Assembly (NCBI GenBank): GCA_009886125.1
Contig: VFJK01000003.1
Location: 1-49,766 of the forward strand
DNA: 49,766 nucleotides
Direction of reading: 5' to 3'
From: Geobacter sp.
GTDB taxonomy: Bacteria > Desulfobacterota > Desulfuromonadia > Geobacterales > DSM-12255
The position numbers and the translations under genes were made by a program. This document shows, piece after piece, positions 1-7,444 of this stretch. A model generated the notes under the pieces. It searched no databases. It was not told the DNA's origin and worked only from the letters and a program-made list of their open reading frames with translations. Position 1 is the first letter of the stretch. Every line of letters starts with the position of its first letter.

Positions 1-51
1 GCAAGACTTTAACTTGCAAAGAAAACTAACAAAAAAATCAGCTACTAAAGC

Positions 52-81
52 TTGACATACGGTACTTATAAGTTTTATTAT
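52..81 (+). promoter_or_regulatory. Sigma-70 promoter of the tRNA gene
   Basis: A perfect -35 box TTGACA lies at 52-57 and a -10 box TATTAT at 76-81, separated by 18 bases. The predicted transcription start falls near 88-90, just before the tRNA 5' end at 97. Seen directly; activity is inferred. Confidence 0.7.
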
Positions 82-96
82 CACAATTCGCTTTAC

Positions 97-173
97 GGGC
101 CTATAGCTCAGTTGGCTAGAGCTACCGGCTCATAACCGGTCGGTCCCAGGTTCGAGTCCTGGTGGGCCCACCA
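97..173 (+). tRNA. tRNA with CAU anticodon (probably elongator tRNA-Met)
   Basis: The sequence folds as a full cloverleaf. The acceptor stem pairs GGGCCTA (97-103) with TGGGCCC before discriminator A170, and CCA (171-173) is encoded. The anticodon stem ACCGG/CCGGT encloses loop CTCATAA, giving anticodon CAU. The T arm reads CCAGG-TTCGAGT-CCTGG. A CAU anticodon can belong to elongator Met, initiator Met or lysidine-modified Ile. The fully paired acceptor end argues against initiator, and overall likeness favours elongator Met, but Ile2 cannot be excluded by eye. Confidence 0.95.
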
Positions 174-240
174 TTTTCCCATATTTACGTGGAGATGCCC
201 ATAAAGCGCTTTACATCTCAAAAATCCCATAACAGGGGGA

Positions 241-279
241 AAAAGAGTGCATACCAAAAGGGTGCACTCTTTTTCTTTT
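241..279 (+). terminator. Hairpin terminator behind the tRNA
   Basis: AAAAAGAGTGCA (241-252) and TGCACTCTTTTT (263-274) form a 12-base perfect inverted repeat with a short loop, followed by more T-rich sequence. This is a classical intrinsic terminator for the tRNA transcript. It overlaps the first codons of the longest possible reading frame of the next gene, which argues that the gene really starts downstream of it. Confidence 0.75.
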
Positions 280-285
280 TACAGC

Positions 286-1404
286 ATGCCAAAGGCTAAA
301 GTCTCAGACATACTTGGAATCATTAACAAAATCGCTCCACCTGCGCTAGCTGAAAATTGGGATAACGTCGGACTCCAGGTCGGTGACCCAACTCACGAGG
401 TCGTGCGGATGATGGTGGCTCTCGATCCTGGCCCGCAAGCCGTAGATGCTGCTCTTGAAAGTTCCTGCCAGCTCCTTTTGACCCATCATCCCCTGATATT
501 CAAGCCGCTCAAACGAATCTCCACGAATGATGGTACCGGAAGAGTCATACATCGTGCGATCTCCGGCGGTCTTTCGATCATAGCCGCTCATACCAATTAC
601 GATACGGTCAGTGACGGTGTCAACGACCTGCTTGCTGCAGCTCTTGGCATAACCGGCTGCAAGCCTCTCAAAACAGTCAAGAGCGAAGAGCTGCTGAAGC
701 TGGCGGTGTTTGTTCCCGTGACTCACCAGGAACAGCTCATGAAGGTGCTCCTCCCCTTCAGCGGGATGCCGGGAAACTATGCAGAGTGCTCGTTCCGGGT
801 CTCCGGTCAGGGGACATTCAGGCCGCTTGACGGTGCAGCTCCTTTTATCGGCTCTGTCGGTCAGCTAGAGAGCGTCGAAGAGCTGAGATTCGAGATAGTA
901 GTGAAAAAATCCGAGCTTCAGGCTGCGCTCAAAGCGCTGCATAAAGCTCACCCTTACGAGGAGCCGGCATACGATATAATCCCGCTGTTGAATGAAGGGG
1001 TTTGTGAAGGGATCGGCAGGGTCGGCACACTCGAAAACCCGGTCGTTCTGAAGAGTTTTGCCGCTACGGTGAAAGAGCGACTTGGTCTCACCTCGCTGCG
1101 GATAGTCGGCGATACCGGCCAGCTGATTTCCAGGGTGGCTCTTTGCGGAGGGAGCGGAGCATCGCTTCTTCGTGATGCTGTCAGGGAGGGTGCTGATCTC
1201 TTTCTTACCGGAGATATAAAATACCATGATGCCCGTGAATCTCAGGATCTTGGGATTGCGCTTCTCGATGCAGGTCATTTTGCCACAGAGCGACTTATGA
1301 TCCAGGGGCTCTCCGCACGGTTGGAAAAGGAGTTTGCGAAACGAAAGCTCGACGTCGAAGTTCTCAGGTGTTCTGCAGAGCTCGACCCGTTTGATGTCAT
1401 CTGA
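286..1404 (+). CDS. Nif3-like dinuclear metal centre protein (YqfO/YbgI family)
   Basis: The protein belongs to the NIF3/DUF34 family, which forms ring-shaped oligomers with a two-metal site; its biological role is not settled. Family marks are the N-terminal DNVGLQVGDP stretch, the LLTHHPLIFKP metal-binding segment, AAHTNYD, and the C-terminal GDIKYHDA and DAGHFATE motifs. At about 372 residues it is longer than E. coli YbgI and so carries the central insert of the YqfO type. A longer frame opens at GTG 247 behind a good GGGGGA ribosome site, but its extra 13 residues are encoded by the terminator hairpin and T-run. ATG 286 begins at the family's usual N-terminus, although it has no clear ribosome site. 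It precedes the zinc-ribbon gene by 39 bases and is probably co-transcribed with it. Confidence 0.88.
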   Translation: MPKAKVSDILGIINKIAPPALAENWDNVGLQVGDPTHEVVRMMVALDPGPQAVDAALESSCQLLLTHHPLIFKPLKRISTNDGTGRVIHRAISGGLSIIAAHTNYDTVSDGVNDLLAAALGITGCKPLKTVKSEELLKLAVFVPVTHQEQLMKVLLPFSGMPGNYAECSFRVSGQGTFRPLDGAAPFIGSVGQLESVEELRFEIVVKKSELQAALKALHKAHPYEEPAYDIIPLLNEGVCEGIGRVGTLENPVVLKSFAATVKERLGLTSLRIVGDTGQLISRVALCGGSGASLLRDAVREGADLFLTGDIKYHDARESQDLGIALLDAGHFATERLMIQGLSARLEKEFAKRKLDVEVLRCSAELDPFDVI

Positions 1405-1443
1405 AGTTGATTCATATATAAAACTGCATGAGAGGAGAAAAGT

Positions 1444-2160
1444 GTGAGAAATAAATTGATGATTCTGGAAGACCTCCAGGAACTGGACCTGAAGTCTGAC
1501 GGGAGCCAGGCTCGGATTCAGGATGCGCTTTCCGAGATTGAGGCGTTGGACGGGCGACTGCAGGAAGTTCAGGCGGCGGTAGAAGCAAAGGCTGTTGAGA
1601 TAGAGACAATTGAGTCCGAGCGCCAGACCCTCGAGGAGAACCTCTCTCTGGAGAATGTCAATATCACTCGTTCCGAGGCGAATCTGAAAGGGATAACCAC
1701 CCAGAAAGAGTATCAGGCGGTGAACAAGGAGATCGCCTCAGCGAAAAAACTGATAACCGAACTTGAAGATCAGGTCCTCCAGAAAATAACCCGGCTGGAT
1801 GAACTGAAAGTCGAGCTGTCGGCTATGCAGGCGGATCTTGCTGCCCTTGATCAGAATCTGGGCAGCCAGAAAGAAGAGATACGGGCCAGGATCAAGAGTG
1901 AAGAGACGTCTGTTGCTTCCGATGCCAAGCTGCGGGGGGAGAAGGTTAAGGCTATCCCTGCTTCCATGCTCAAGCGTTATGAGAAACTCCGCGAAGCAAG
2001 AAAAGGGATTGCTGTTGTCGAAGCTCGTGACGGCGGTTGCCTCGGCTGTAATATGCATATTCCGCCACAGATGTATAACAATCTGTATCGTGGTGAGGAG
2101 CTGATAACCTGCCCGCACTGCATGAGGATACTGATTCTCAAACAGCCGCAGCAGGGGTAG
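1444..2160 (+). CDS. Zinc-ribbon coiled-coil protein (COG1579/DUF164 type)
   Basis: The 238-residue protein is a long, charged, heptad-rich coiled coil over roughly residues 5-180, followed by a C-terminal zinc ribbon in which two Cys pairs (CLGC and CPHC) can bind one zinc. This is the architecture of the C4-type zinc-ribbon family found next to Nif3-like genes in many bacteria. Proposed roles in RNA or translation regulation are not proven for this protein. Translation starts at GTG 1444, seven bases or fewer behind an AGGAG site at 1433-1437. The gene ends only 18 bases before the start of RNase P RNA, so read-through into rnpB is possible. Confidence 0.85.
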   Translation: MRNKLMILEDLQELDLKSDGSQARIQDALSEIEALDGRLQEVQAAVEAKAVEIETIESERQTLEENLSLENVNITRSEANLKGITTQKEYQAVNKEIASAKKLITELEDQVLQKITRLDELKVELSAMQADLAALDQNLGSQKEEIRARIKSEETSVASDAKLRGEKVKAIPASMLKRYEKLREARKGIAVVEARDGGCLGCNMHIPPQMYNNLYRGEELITCPHCMRILILKQPQQG

Positions 2161-2178
2161 GAAGCAGTTTCAGGGTTT

Positions 2179-2556
2179 GGTTGGAGCAGACCAGGCAGTC
2201 GCCGCACTCCACACTGTTGGGGTGGGGAGGAAAGTCCGGGCTCCTTAGGGCATGGTGCTGGATAACGTCCAGCGGGGGTGACCCCAGGGATAGTGCCACA
2301 GAGAGAAGTCCGCCCGCCATGGCGGGTAAGGGTGAAAGGGTGAGGTAAGAGCTCACCGGGTCCGGCGGTGACGTCGGATGCCAGGTAAACCCCACCAGGA
2401 GCAAGACCGAATAGGGAAGCGTTAAGGACGGCCCGTCCGTGCTTCCGGGTTGGTTGCTTGAGGTCACCGGTAACGGTGATCCTAGATGAATGACTGCCGC
2501 CTGCAGTCGGGTAACCGCCTGCAGGCACAGAACCCGGCTTACGGTCTGCTTCAACC
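2179..2556 (+). ncRNA. rnpB: RNase P RNA, bacterial type A
   Basis: This is the catalytic RNA of RNase P, which removes 5' leaders from pre-tRNA. The P1 helix is formed by GGTTGGAGCAGACC at 2179-2192 pairing with GGTCTGCTTCAACC at 2543-2556. The universally conserved core is present: GAGGAAAGTCCGGGCTCC at 2227-2244, AGATGAATGACTGCC at 2484-2498 and ACAGAACCCGGCTTACGG at 2527-2544. About 378 bases is normal for the ancestral type. No separate promoter or terminator is obvious; it may be processed from a transcript that begins upstream. Confidence 0.97.
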
Positions 2557-2577
2557 ATATATAATTACGGAGTTTAC

Positions 2578-3126
2578 GTGACAGATCATGAGCTATGGTC
2601 TGAGGCAGTCGGGCGAGTGAAGAGCGAGTACACGGCTCTTTCAGACTCCATAAAACAGAGGCTTTCCGGGCTGACTTCAGAAATCAGGGCTTTGAAGGAT
2701 GAACATCAGAAACTGATGGCAAGGTTCAGTGCGGATAATCCGTGTGAACGATGCAACGGTATCTGCTGCAGATACGGCAAGCATCACTTCACAGCTGTTG
2801 AGCTGATAGTGTACCTTGTTTCAGAGAGTCTCCTTTTCGCCCCCTCGTTCGAGCATCCGGTCTGTCCGTATATTGGTGGCTCAGGCTGCATGATGGCGCC
2901 CGCTCTCCGGCCTTTCAACTGTATAATCTTTATCTGCGAGGATCTGGATGACCGGCTTGATGAAGCATCCCGGACCGGGCTGCTGGCAATTGAAAATCGT
3001 CTGCGGCAGCTTTATCAGGAGTTTGATGCTCTGCTCGGGAACCGGTTCGCAAACGGTCTTCTGATCACATTCCAGAGAGCACTTGATTCGGGGTCGCCTA
3101 TCTTCAACTGCCGAATAATGGAGTAA
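2578..3126 (+). CDS. Putative metal-chelating CxxCxxxCC protein (YkgJ-like)
   Basis: The 182-residue protein has a Cys-rich centre: CERCNGICCR at about residues 59-68, then a Cys in PVCPY, one in GSGCMM and two in FNCIIFIC. This resembles the CxxCxxCC (YkgJ, PF03692) zinc- or iron-chelating family, with one extra residue in the spacing. The N-terminal 50 residues look helical and coiled-coil. The start is GTG 2578 behind GGAG (2568-2571). It lies 21 bases after rnpB and 2 bases before the next gene, so the two are likely co-translated. The function is unknown; the metal binding is inferred. Confidence 0.65.
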   Translation: MTDHELWSEAVGRVKSEYTALSDSIKQRLSGLTSEIRALKDEHQKLMARFSADNPCERCNGICCRYGKHHFTAVELIVYLVSESLLFAPSFEHPVCPYIGGSGCMMAPALRPFNCIIFICEDLDDRLDEASRTGLLAIENRLRQLYQEFDALLGNRFANGLLITFQRALDSGSPIFNCRIME

Positions 3127-3128
3127 TC

Positions 3129-3476
3129 ATGGCTATAATCAATGATCTTGTCCTGGTCTATGTAGAAGACAAACCGGGTTTCTATGCCCGGATCGAAGAT
3201 ATTTCACCTGATGTGAAAAAAGGATGGTGGACTGTCCGGCTGCTGGTGCTCACGTTCCCTATGCAGGTATACACCTGGATCCTGGATGAAACCCAGATTG
3301 ACGGTGCCTCTTTTACCATGGGCGGGACGCCTCTGAGGATTGAAAAGGTAGAATCTCCGGTACATATTGAAGAGGAGAAAAAACAGAAAAAGATGAATCC
3401 CAACCCGTCTCCCGGCAGCGTGGATACCGGTCGTCCGAAAGTGGTTTCGCTGCTGGACCGGAAGAAGAACAGCTGA
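3129..3476 (+). CDS. Conserved hypothetical protein
   Basis: I do not recognise a named family. The 115-residue protein has a compact beta-rich N-terminal part (about residues 1-80) that starts with a hydrophobic strand and holds GWWTVRLLVLTFP and YTWILDE. A charged, low-complexity tail follows, with EEEKKQKK, a Pro/Ser stretch and a Lys/Arg-rich end. There is no signal peptide or membrane segment. It starts 2 bases after the YkgJ-like gene and is followed by a terminator, so it is the last gene of that small operon. It is likely cytoplasmic. Confidence 0.7.
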   Translation: MAIINDLVLVYVEDKPGFYARIEDISPDVKKGWWTVRLLVLTFPMQVYTWILDETQIDGASFTMGGTPLRIEKVESPVHIEEEKKQKKMNPNPSPGSVDTGRPKVVSLLDRKKNS

Positions 3477-3509
3477 TAGAATAAAAAACATCAATAAATC
3501 AAGCATGTT

Positions 3510-3550
3510 GAGGCGAGCTAATCCATCCGGATCTGCCCGCCTCTTTTTTT
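3510..3550 (+). terminator. Intrinsic terminator before the dcw cluster
   Basis: GAGGCG (3510-3515) pairs with CGCCTC (3538-3543) around a 22-base loop, followed directly by seven T residues (3544-3550). It separates the upstream small operon from the dcw promoter. Confidence 0.65.
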
Positions 3551-3604
3551 CTCTGAAACCCCCGCCATATTTTAAAAAAAGTCATTCAAAACAAGCATTT
3601 TAAC

Positions 3605-3633
3605 TTGACAGGTCACTTGACCCCCTTTATAGT
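3605..3633 (+). promoter_or_regulatory. Promoter of the dcw operon
   Basis: TTGACA (3605-3610), a 17-base spacer and TATAGT (3628-3633) make a near-consensus sigma-70 promoter. The predicted start is near 3640, directly before the MraZ repeats, so bound MraZ would sit on the initially transcribed region. Confidence 0.75.
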
Positions 3634-3644
3634 TTTCCCACGAA

Positions 3645-3678
3645 GTGGAAAAAAGTGGAAAATGGTGGCTAAGAGTGG
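3645..3678 (+). promoter_or_regulatory. MraZ box: four GTGG repeats
   Basis: GTGG occurs at 3645, 3655, 3665 and 3675, exactly 10 bases apart, so all four lie on the same face of the helix. This matches the known binding site of the MraZ repressor (short TGG-containing direct repeats at one-turn spacing before mraZ). The fourth repeat supplies the GTG start codon of mraZ itself. Seen directly; binding is inferred from the family. Confidence 0.75.
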
Positions 3679-4157
3679 CAAAGTTTCGAGGTGAATATCC
3701 GACAACCATAGACGGCAAGGGGCGCACCAGCTTTCCGGCCAGGTTCAGGGAGATCCTTGTCGAGAGCTTTGGCGACGATCGATTCTTCCTTACCAACTCT
3801 TCTCCCGTTGATCTGGGAGGGGGTGTCTATAGCTCGGGGCTTCTTATTTTCCCCTATCGGGAGTTTTCTCTTTTCGAGGAAAAATTCCAGGAGAGCAAGG
3901 GGCTGACCCCGGCGCAGCGCGAAAGCATCATCAACATCATCATCAATCCGGCTGTGGAGCTTTCGGCGGACAAGCTCGGACGGTTTCTCGTGCCTCCGCA
4001 GTTACGGAAAAGTGCATCGTTGGAACGGGACATTCTCTTTGTGGCGGCGATGGACAAAATAAAGATCTGGAGCCAGGCAGAGTGGGAGAAGGTCAAGCTC
4101 CAGAACATCAGGAACTTCCCGTCAGGGAGCGAAGCGGCCGCGGAGCTCGGGCTTTAG
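3675..4157 (+). CDS. mraZ: Transcriptional regulator MraZ
   Basis: MraZ is the DNA-binding repressor of the dcw operon. Two SpoVT/AbrB-like halves are visible, one from [18 protein letters not shown] at the N-terminus and the second around [18 protein letters not shown]. Each carries the DxxGR-type core. The frame is open from GTG 3645, but the family begins at FRGEY, so GTG 3675 is chosen, giving 160 residues. The ribosome site is weak (GGTGG 3664-3668, itself an operator repeat). The stop codon overlaps the rsmH start by one base (TAGTG). Autoregulation through the box at 3645-3678 is expected. Confidence 0.92.
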   Translation: MAKFRGEYPTTIDGKGRTSFPARFREILVESFGDDRFFLTNSSPVDLGGGVYSSGLLIFPYREFSLFEEKFQESKGLTPAQRESIINIIINPAVELSADKLGRFLVPPQLRKSASLERDILFVAAMDKIKIWSQAEWEKVKLQNIRNFPSGSEAAAELGL

Positions 4158-5095
4158 TGGGAGATTTCAGGCACATTCCGGTACTTGCAGCAGAAGTGCT
4201 CCAATATCTGGCTGTTGCTGAAGGCGGCACGTACATTGACGGGACCCTCGGCGGTGGTGGACATGCTGCCATGATCCTTGATTCGCTTGGAGATAGAGGG
4301 AGGCTGATCGGCTTTGATCGTGACAGTACAGCTATTGCAGCAGCTTCTGAGTCACTTGCCCGGTTTGGAGACAGGTTCATAGCGGTAAACCGGAATTTTT
4401 CCGAAATGGAGTCAGCTCTGTCAGACCTGGGGATTCAGGCTGTCGACGGCTTTCTCCTGGACCTGGGGGTCTCTTCTCATCAGCTTGATACAGTGGAGCG
4501 GGGGTTCAGTTTTCAAAAGGATGCATCTCTGGATATGAGGATGGACAGGCGCAGCAGCCGGACTGCTGCGGACCTGGTCAATACCCTTTCTCATGGGGAG
4601 CTCGCTCGGATAATCAGGGAGTACGGCGAAGAGCGCTGGGCGGGGCGTATAGCGTCGTTTATCTGTAAAGCACGTGAAGACGGGCCTCTTGAGACGACTT
4701 TTCAGCTTGCAGACCTGATAAAAGCGGCAATACCGAGGAAGGCATGGGAAGAGAGAATTCATCCGGCGACAAGGACGTTTCAGGGGCTGCGGATAGCGGT
4801 GAACGAGGAACTTGAGAGCCTTGAGACAGGCCTCGGGTCGGCAGTAACTCTGCTGAAGCCCGGAGGTCGCGGAGTAGTCATCTCATTTCACTCGCTCGAA
4901 GACAGGATAGTGAAACAGATGTTCCGCAGGCTGGCGGGAGGGTGTGTCTGCCCCAGAGATTTACCCGTCTGCGTCTGCAGCAGCAGACCTCAGGTCAAAG
5001 TGCTTACGGCAAAACCTGTTATGGCTAAAGAAGATGAGCTGGCGATCAATACGCGTTCAAGAAGTGCCAAGCTCAGGGCAGTAGAAAAACTGTAG
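4157..5095 (+). CDS. rsmH: 16S rRNA m4C1402 methyltransferase RsmH
   Basis: RsmH (MraW) methylates N4 of C1402 in 16S rRNA using S-adenosylmethionine. The protein starts [13 protein letters not shown], then the SAM-binding loop [16 protein letters not shown], followed by [19 protein letters not shown] and [13 protein letters not shown], all hallmarks of the family. Translation from GTG 4157 gives 312 residues, the usual size, and overlaps the mraZ stop by one base. A longer frame reaches back to ATG 4082 inside mraZ, but its extra residues are not family-like. It is the second gene of the dcw operon. Confidence 0.95.
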   Translation: MGDFRHIPVLAAEVLQYLAVAEGGTYIDGTLGGGGHAAMILDSLGDRGRLIGFDRDSTAIAAASESLARFGDRFIAVNRNFSEMESALSDLGIQAVDGFLLDLGVSSHQLDTVERGFSFQKDASLDMRMDRRSSRTAADLVNTLSHGELARIIREYGEERWAGRIASFICKAREDGPLETTFQLADLIKAAIPRKAWEERIHPATRTFQGLRIAVNEELESLETGLGSAVTLLKPGGRGVVISFHSLEDRIVKQMFRRLAGGCVCPRDLPVCVCSSRPQVKVLTAKPVMAKEDELAINTRSRSAKLRAVEKL

Positions 5096-5109
5096 CAGCA
5101 GGGGGCGAT

Positions 5110-5445
5110 ATGGCTAACATTCGTGCAACAATGGACAAGGTAGCTGATCCTAGGCGATTCGACTCTGCGGTAGAGGTGAAGAGTGATCTGTTCATCTACA
5201 TGATCGGGATCATTGTTATTGTGACAGCTGTTTCGGTTTTTCACGTCTGGTCGAGGGTAAAGGTCATGGACCTGAGCCTTAAAGTTGGCGAGCTTCGCCG
5301 TGAGCTGAAGGAGCAGGAGCAGGTGCAAAGCCGTTTGAAGCTCGAAGTCGCATCACTTAAAATGCCGGCACGGATCGAGACACTTGCAAAAGGGGAACTG
5401 GGGATGTCTCTCCCGACCGAGCAACAGGTGGTTCAGGTAAAGTGA
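5110..5445 (+). CDS. ftsL: Cell division protein FtsL
   Basis: This is a small bitopic membrane protein. It has a short cytoplasmic head, one membrane span at about residues 28-48 (LFIYMIGIIVIVTAVSVFHV), and a periplasmic coiled coil at about residues 50-90 rich in Leu and Glu. FtsL joins FtsB and FtsQ in the divisome and helps activate FtsW-FtsI. Sequence conservation in the family is low, so the call rests on size, topology and its place between rsmH and ftsI. It overlaps the next gene by four bases (GTGA). Confidence 0.85.
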   Translation: MANIRATMDKVADPRRFDSAVEVKSDLFIYMIGIIVIVTAVSVFHVWSRVKVMDLSLKVGELRRELKEQEQVQSRLKLEVASLKMPARIETLAKGELGMSLPTEQQVVQVK

Positions 5446-7424
5446 GGGATGACCGGGAAAAATGGACGCGGTTCAGGATCCGCTTTATAGGAGGGATATT
5501 CATCGTTCTCCTGTCGGTATCGGTTGCCCGTGCGTTCTTTCTACAGATTTATGAGCAGGAGCGTTTTGCCCGCCTGGCTGAGAAGCAGCACATCAAAGTG
5601 GTTCAATTGATCCCTTCCCGGGGAGCAATATTCGACTCCACAAACTCCGCATTGGCAGTTTCGATTGACATGGATTCCCTCTATGCAGAACCTCGCAATA
5701 TGGAGAATGTTTCTGAAGCGGCAGCTCAGCTGGCTCCGGTTATCGGCATGACAAAAGAGGTGCTGGAGAAGAAAATGAGTGGCAACAAGGGGTTTGTCTG
5801 GCTGGCGCGCAGGCTTACTCCGGAAGTTGCGAAAGCAGTCCGGACGCTGGAGATTGACGGAATAGGGTTTGCCAAAGAGCCCAAACGGTTTTATCCGAAT
5901 GCCGAGATAGGGAGTCATGTCGTCGGGTTTACCGGTCTTGACCCTGAAGGGCTTGAAGGGATTGAGCGGAAGTTCGACAGTACGCTTCTCGGAAATACAG
6001 GTTTCATGGTCACAGAACGGGATGCGCTTGGAAGAGATATAGGCACTCGTGGCATGATGATGAAGAGTGCTTCTATCGGGCAGAGTCTGGCCCTTACCAT
6101 AGACAAGAATATCCAGTACATAGCTGAAAAGGAACTGGCAGCAGCTGTCGAGAGCAGCAAGGCAAAAGGGGGGATCGCAATCGTCATGGACCCTCAGACC
6201 GGCAAACTCCTCGCCATGGCAAACTACCCGACTTTCAATCCGAACTCTTTCGGCAAGTATCCTCCTCAGGCGCTCAGAAACAGGGCGATTACCGACAGTT
6301 TTGAGCCTGGCTCTACCATGAAGGTGTTTCTGATAGCAGCTGCTCTGGAAGAGAAAGCTGTTAAAGCTGAAGATGCTTTTAACTGTGAAAACGGGAGTTA
6401 TAACATCGGGGGAAGGACCATCCACGATACCCATAAGTATGGGCGCCTCAGCGTAGGGGATATACTCAAGCATTCAAGCAATATAGGTGCAGCAAAAATC
6501 GGCGTACGACTCGGTCCGGAAAGGCTTTACGGATACCTGAGGGGATTCGGTTTCGGAGCGAAGAGCAATATCGATCTCCCCGGCGAGGTTACCGGTTATC
6601 TCCGGAACAAAAGCCAGTGGTACGGGGTTGATCTGGCAACGATTTCGTTCGGTCAGGGGATATCGATCAGTGCGATCCAGCTTGCTTCGGCAATGTCGGC
6701 TATTGCCAACGGCGGTAACCTCATGCAGCCTTACGTCGTGGACAGGGTAGTCGATACAAAGGGTAATCCGATCAAGCAGTTCTCTCCGGTCGTAAAGCAG
6801 AAAGTCGTATCTCCGGAAACAGCCAGAATAGTGGCAAATATGATGGAAGGGGTTGCTGCGGAAGGTGGTACAGGTACTGCGGCAGGCGTTGACGGATACA
6901 AGGTTGCTGGCAAGACAGGTACTGCCCAGAAGGCCGATCCGGTCACGAAAGGGTATTCTCAGGATAAGAGAACTGCTTCTTTCGTAGGGTTCGTGCCGTC
7001 CGATCACCCCCGTTTGACAATCCTGATAGTAGTTGATGAACCAAAAACGAGTCCTTACGGCGGCGTTGTCGCAGCCCCGGCTTTCAGTGCCATAGCGAAG
7101 CAGAGTCTCTGTTATCTCAGGGTCCCTCCGAATCAACCGCTCAAGAAGAAGCCGGGAGTCATCGAAGTTAAAAAAGCTCTGCCGGTAATTGCTGAGGCTT
7201 CAGAAAGTACCGAGGAGATAACGCTGGACAGCCAGAATTCCGGCGGGCTGGTTATGGGGAATTTCCGCGGCATGAGCATGAGGCAGGTGCTTCAGACGAT
7301 GGAAAAGCGGGGAATGAACATCCGTCTTATTGGAAGCGGCCGGGTTATCGAACAGAGTCCTCCGCCCGGAAGGAGGATCACCCCTTCTGATCCGGTATGG
7401 GTAAGGCTGGCGCCGTCTGCATGA
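5442..7424 (+). CDS. ftsI: Division transpeptidase FtsI/PBP3 with C-terminal PASTA domain
   Basis: FtsI cross-links septal peptidoglycan. There is an N-terminal membrane anchor (about residues 11-30) and a PBP dimerisation domain starting near GAIFDSTNSALA. The transpeptidase domain has all three catalytic motifs: STMK at 291-294 (nucleophile S291), SSN at 345-347 and KTG at 491-493. A PASTA domain follows at about residues 595-660, as in Spo-type and Gram-positive PBP2x-like enzymes. At 660 residues it is longer than E. coli FtsI because of that domain. The start is GTG 5442, overlapping ftsL. Confidence 0.95.
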   Translation: MRDDREKWTRFRIRFIGGIFIVLLSVSVARAFFLQIYEQERFARLAEKQHIKVVQLIPSRGAIFDSTNSALAVSIDMDSLYAEPRNMENVSEAAAQLAPVIGMTKEVLEKKMSGNKGFVWLARRLTPEVAKAVRTLEIDGIGFAKEPKRFYPNAEIGSHVVGFTGLDPEGLEGIERKFDSTLLGNTGFMVTERDALGRDIGTRGMMMKSASIGQSLALTIDKNIQYIAEKELAAAVESSKAKGGIAIVMDPQTGKLLAMANYPTFNPNSFGKYPPQALRNRAITDSFEPGSTMKVFLIAAALEEKAVKAEDAFNCENGSYNIGGRTIHDTHKYGRLSVGDILKHSSNIGAAKIGVRLGPERLYGYLRGFGFGAKSNIDLPGEVTGYLRNKSQWYGVDLATISFGQGISISAIQLASAMSAIANGGNLMQPYVVDRVVDTKGNPIKQFSPVVKQKVVSPETARIVANMMEGVAAEGGTGTAAGVDGYKVAGKTGTAQKADPVTKGYSQDKRTASFVGFVPSDHPRLTILIVVDEPKTSPYGGVVAAPAFSAIAKQSLCYLRVPPNQPLKKKPGVIEVKKALPVIAEASESTEEITLDSQNSGGLVMGNFRGMSMRQVLQTMEKRGMNIRLIGSGRVIEQSPPPGRRITPSDPVWVRLAPSA

Positions 7425-7444
7425 GAAACTGAAAAGGTAGGGAA

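Noticed and set aside
247-285. N-terminal extension of the Nif3-like gene from GTG 247
   Set aside because: The extra codons are encoded by a terminator hairpin and its T-run, and the family N-terminus matches ATG 286.
1977-2558. Long reading frames on the - strand across the RNase P RNA
   Set aside because: They overlap a clearly identified structural RNA and show no protein family features.
5541-6473. 310-codon - strand frame opposite ftsI
   Set aside because: It is the antisense of a well-supported FtsI transpeptidase gene with no ribosome site and no recognisable domain.
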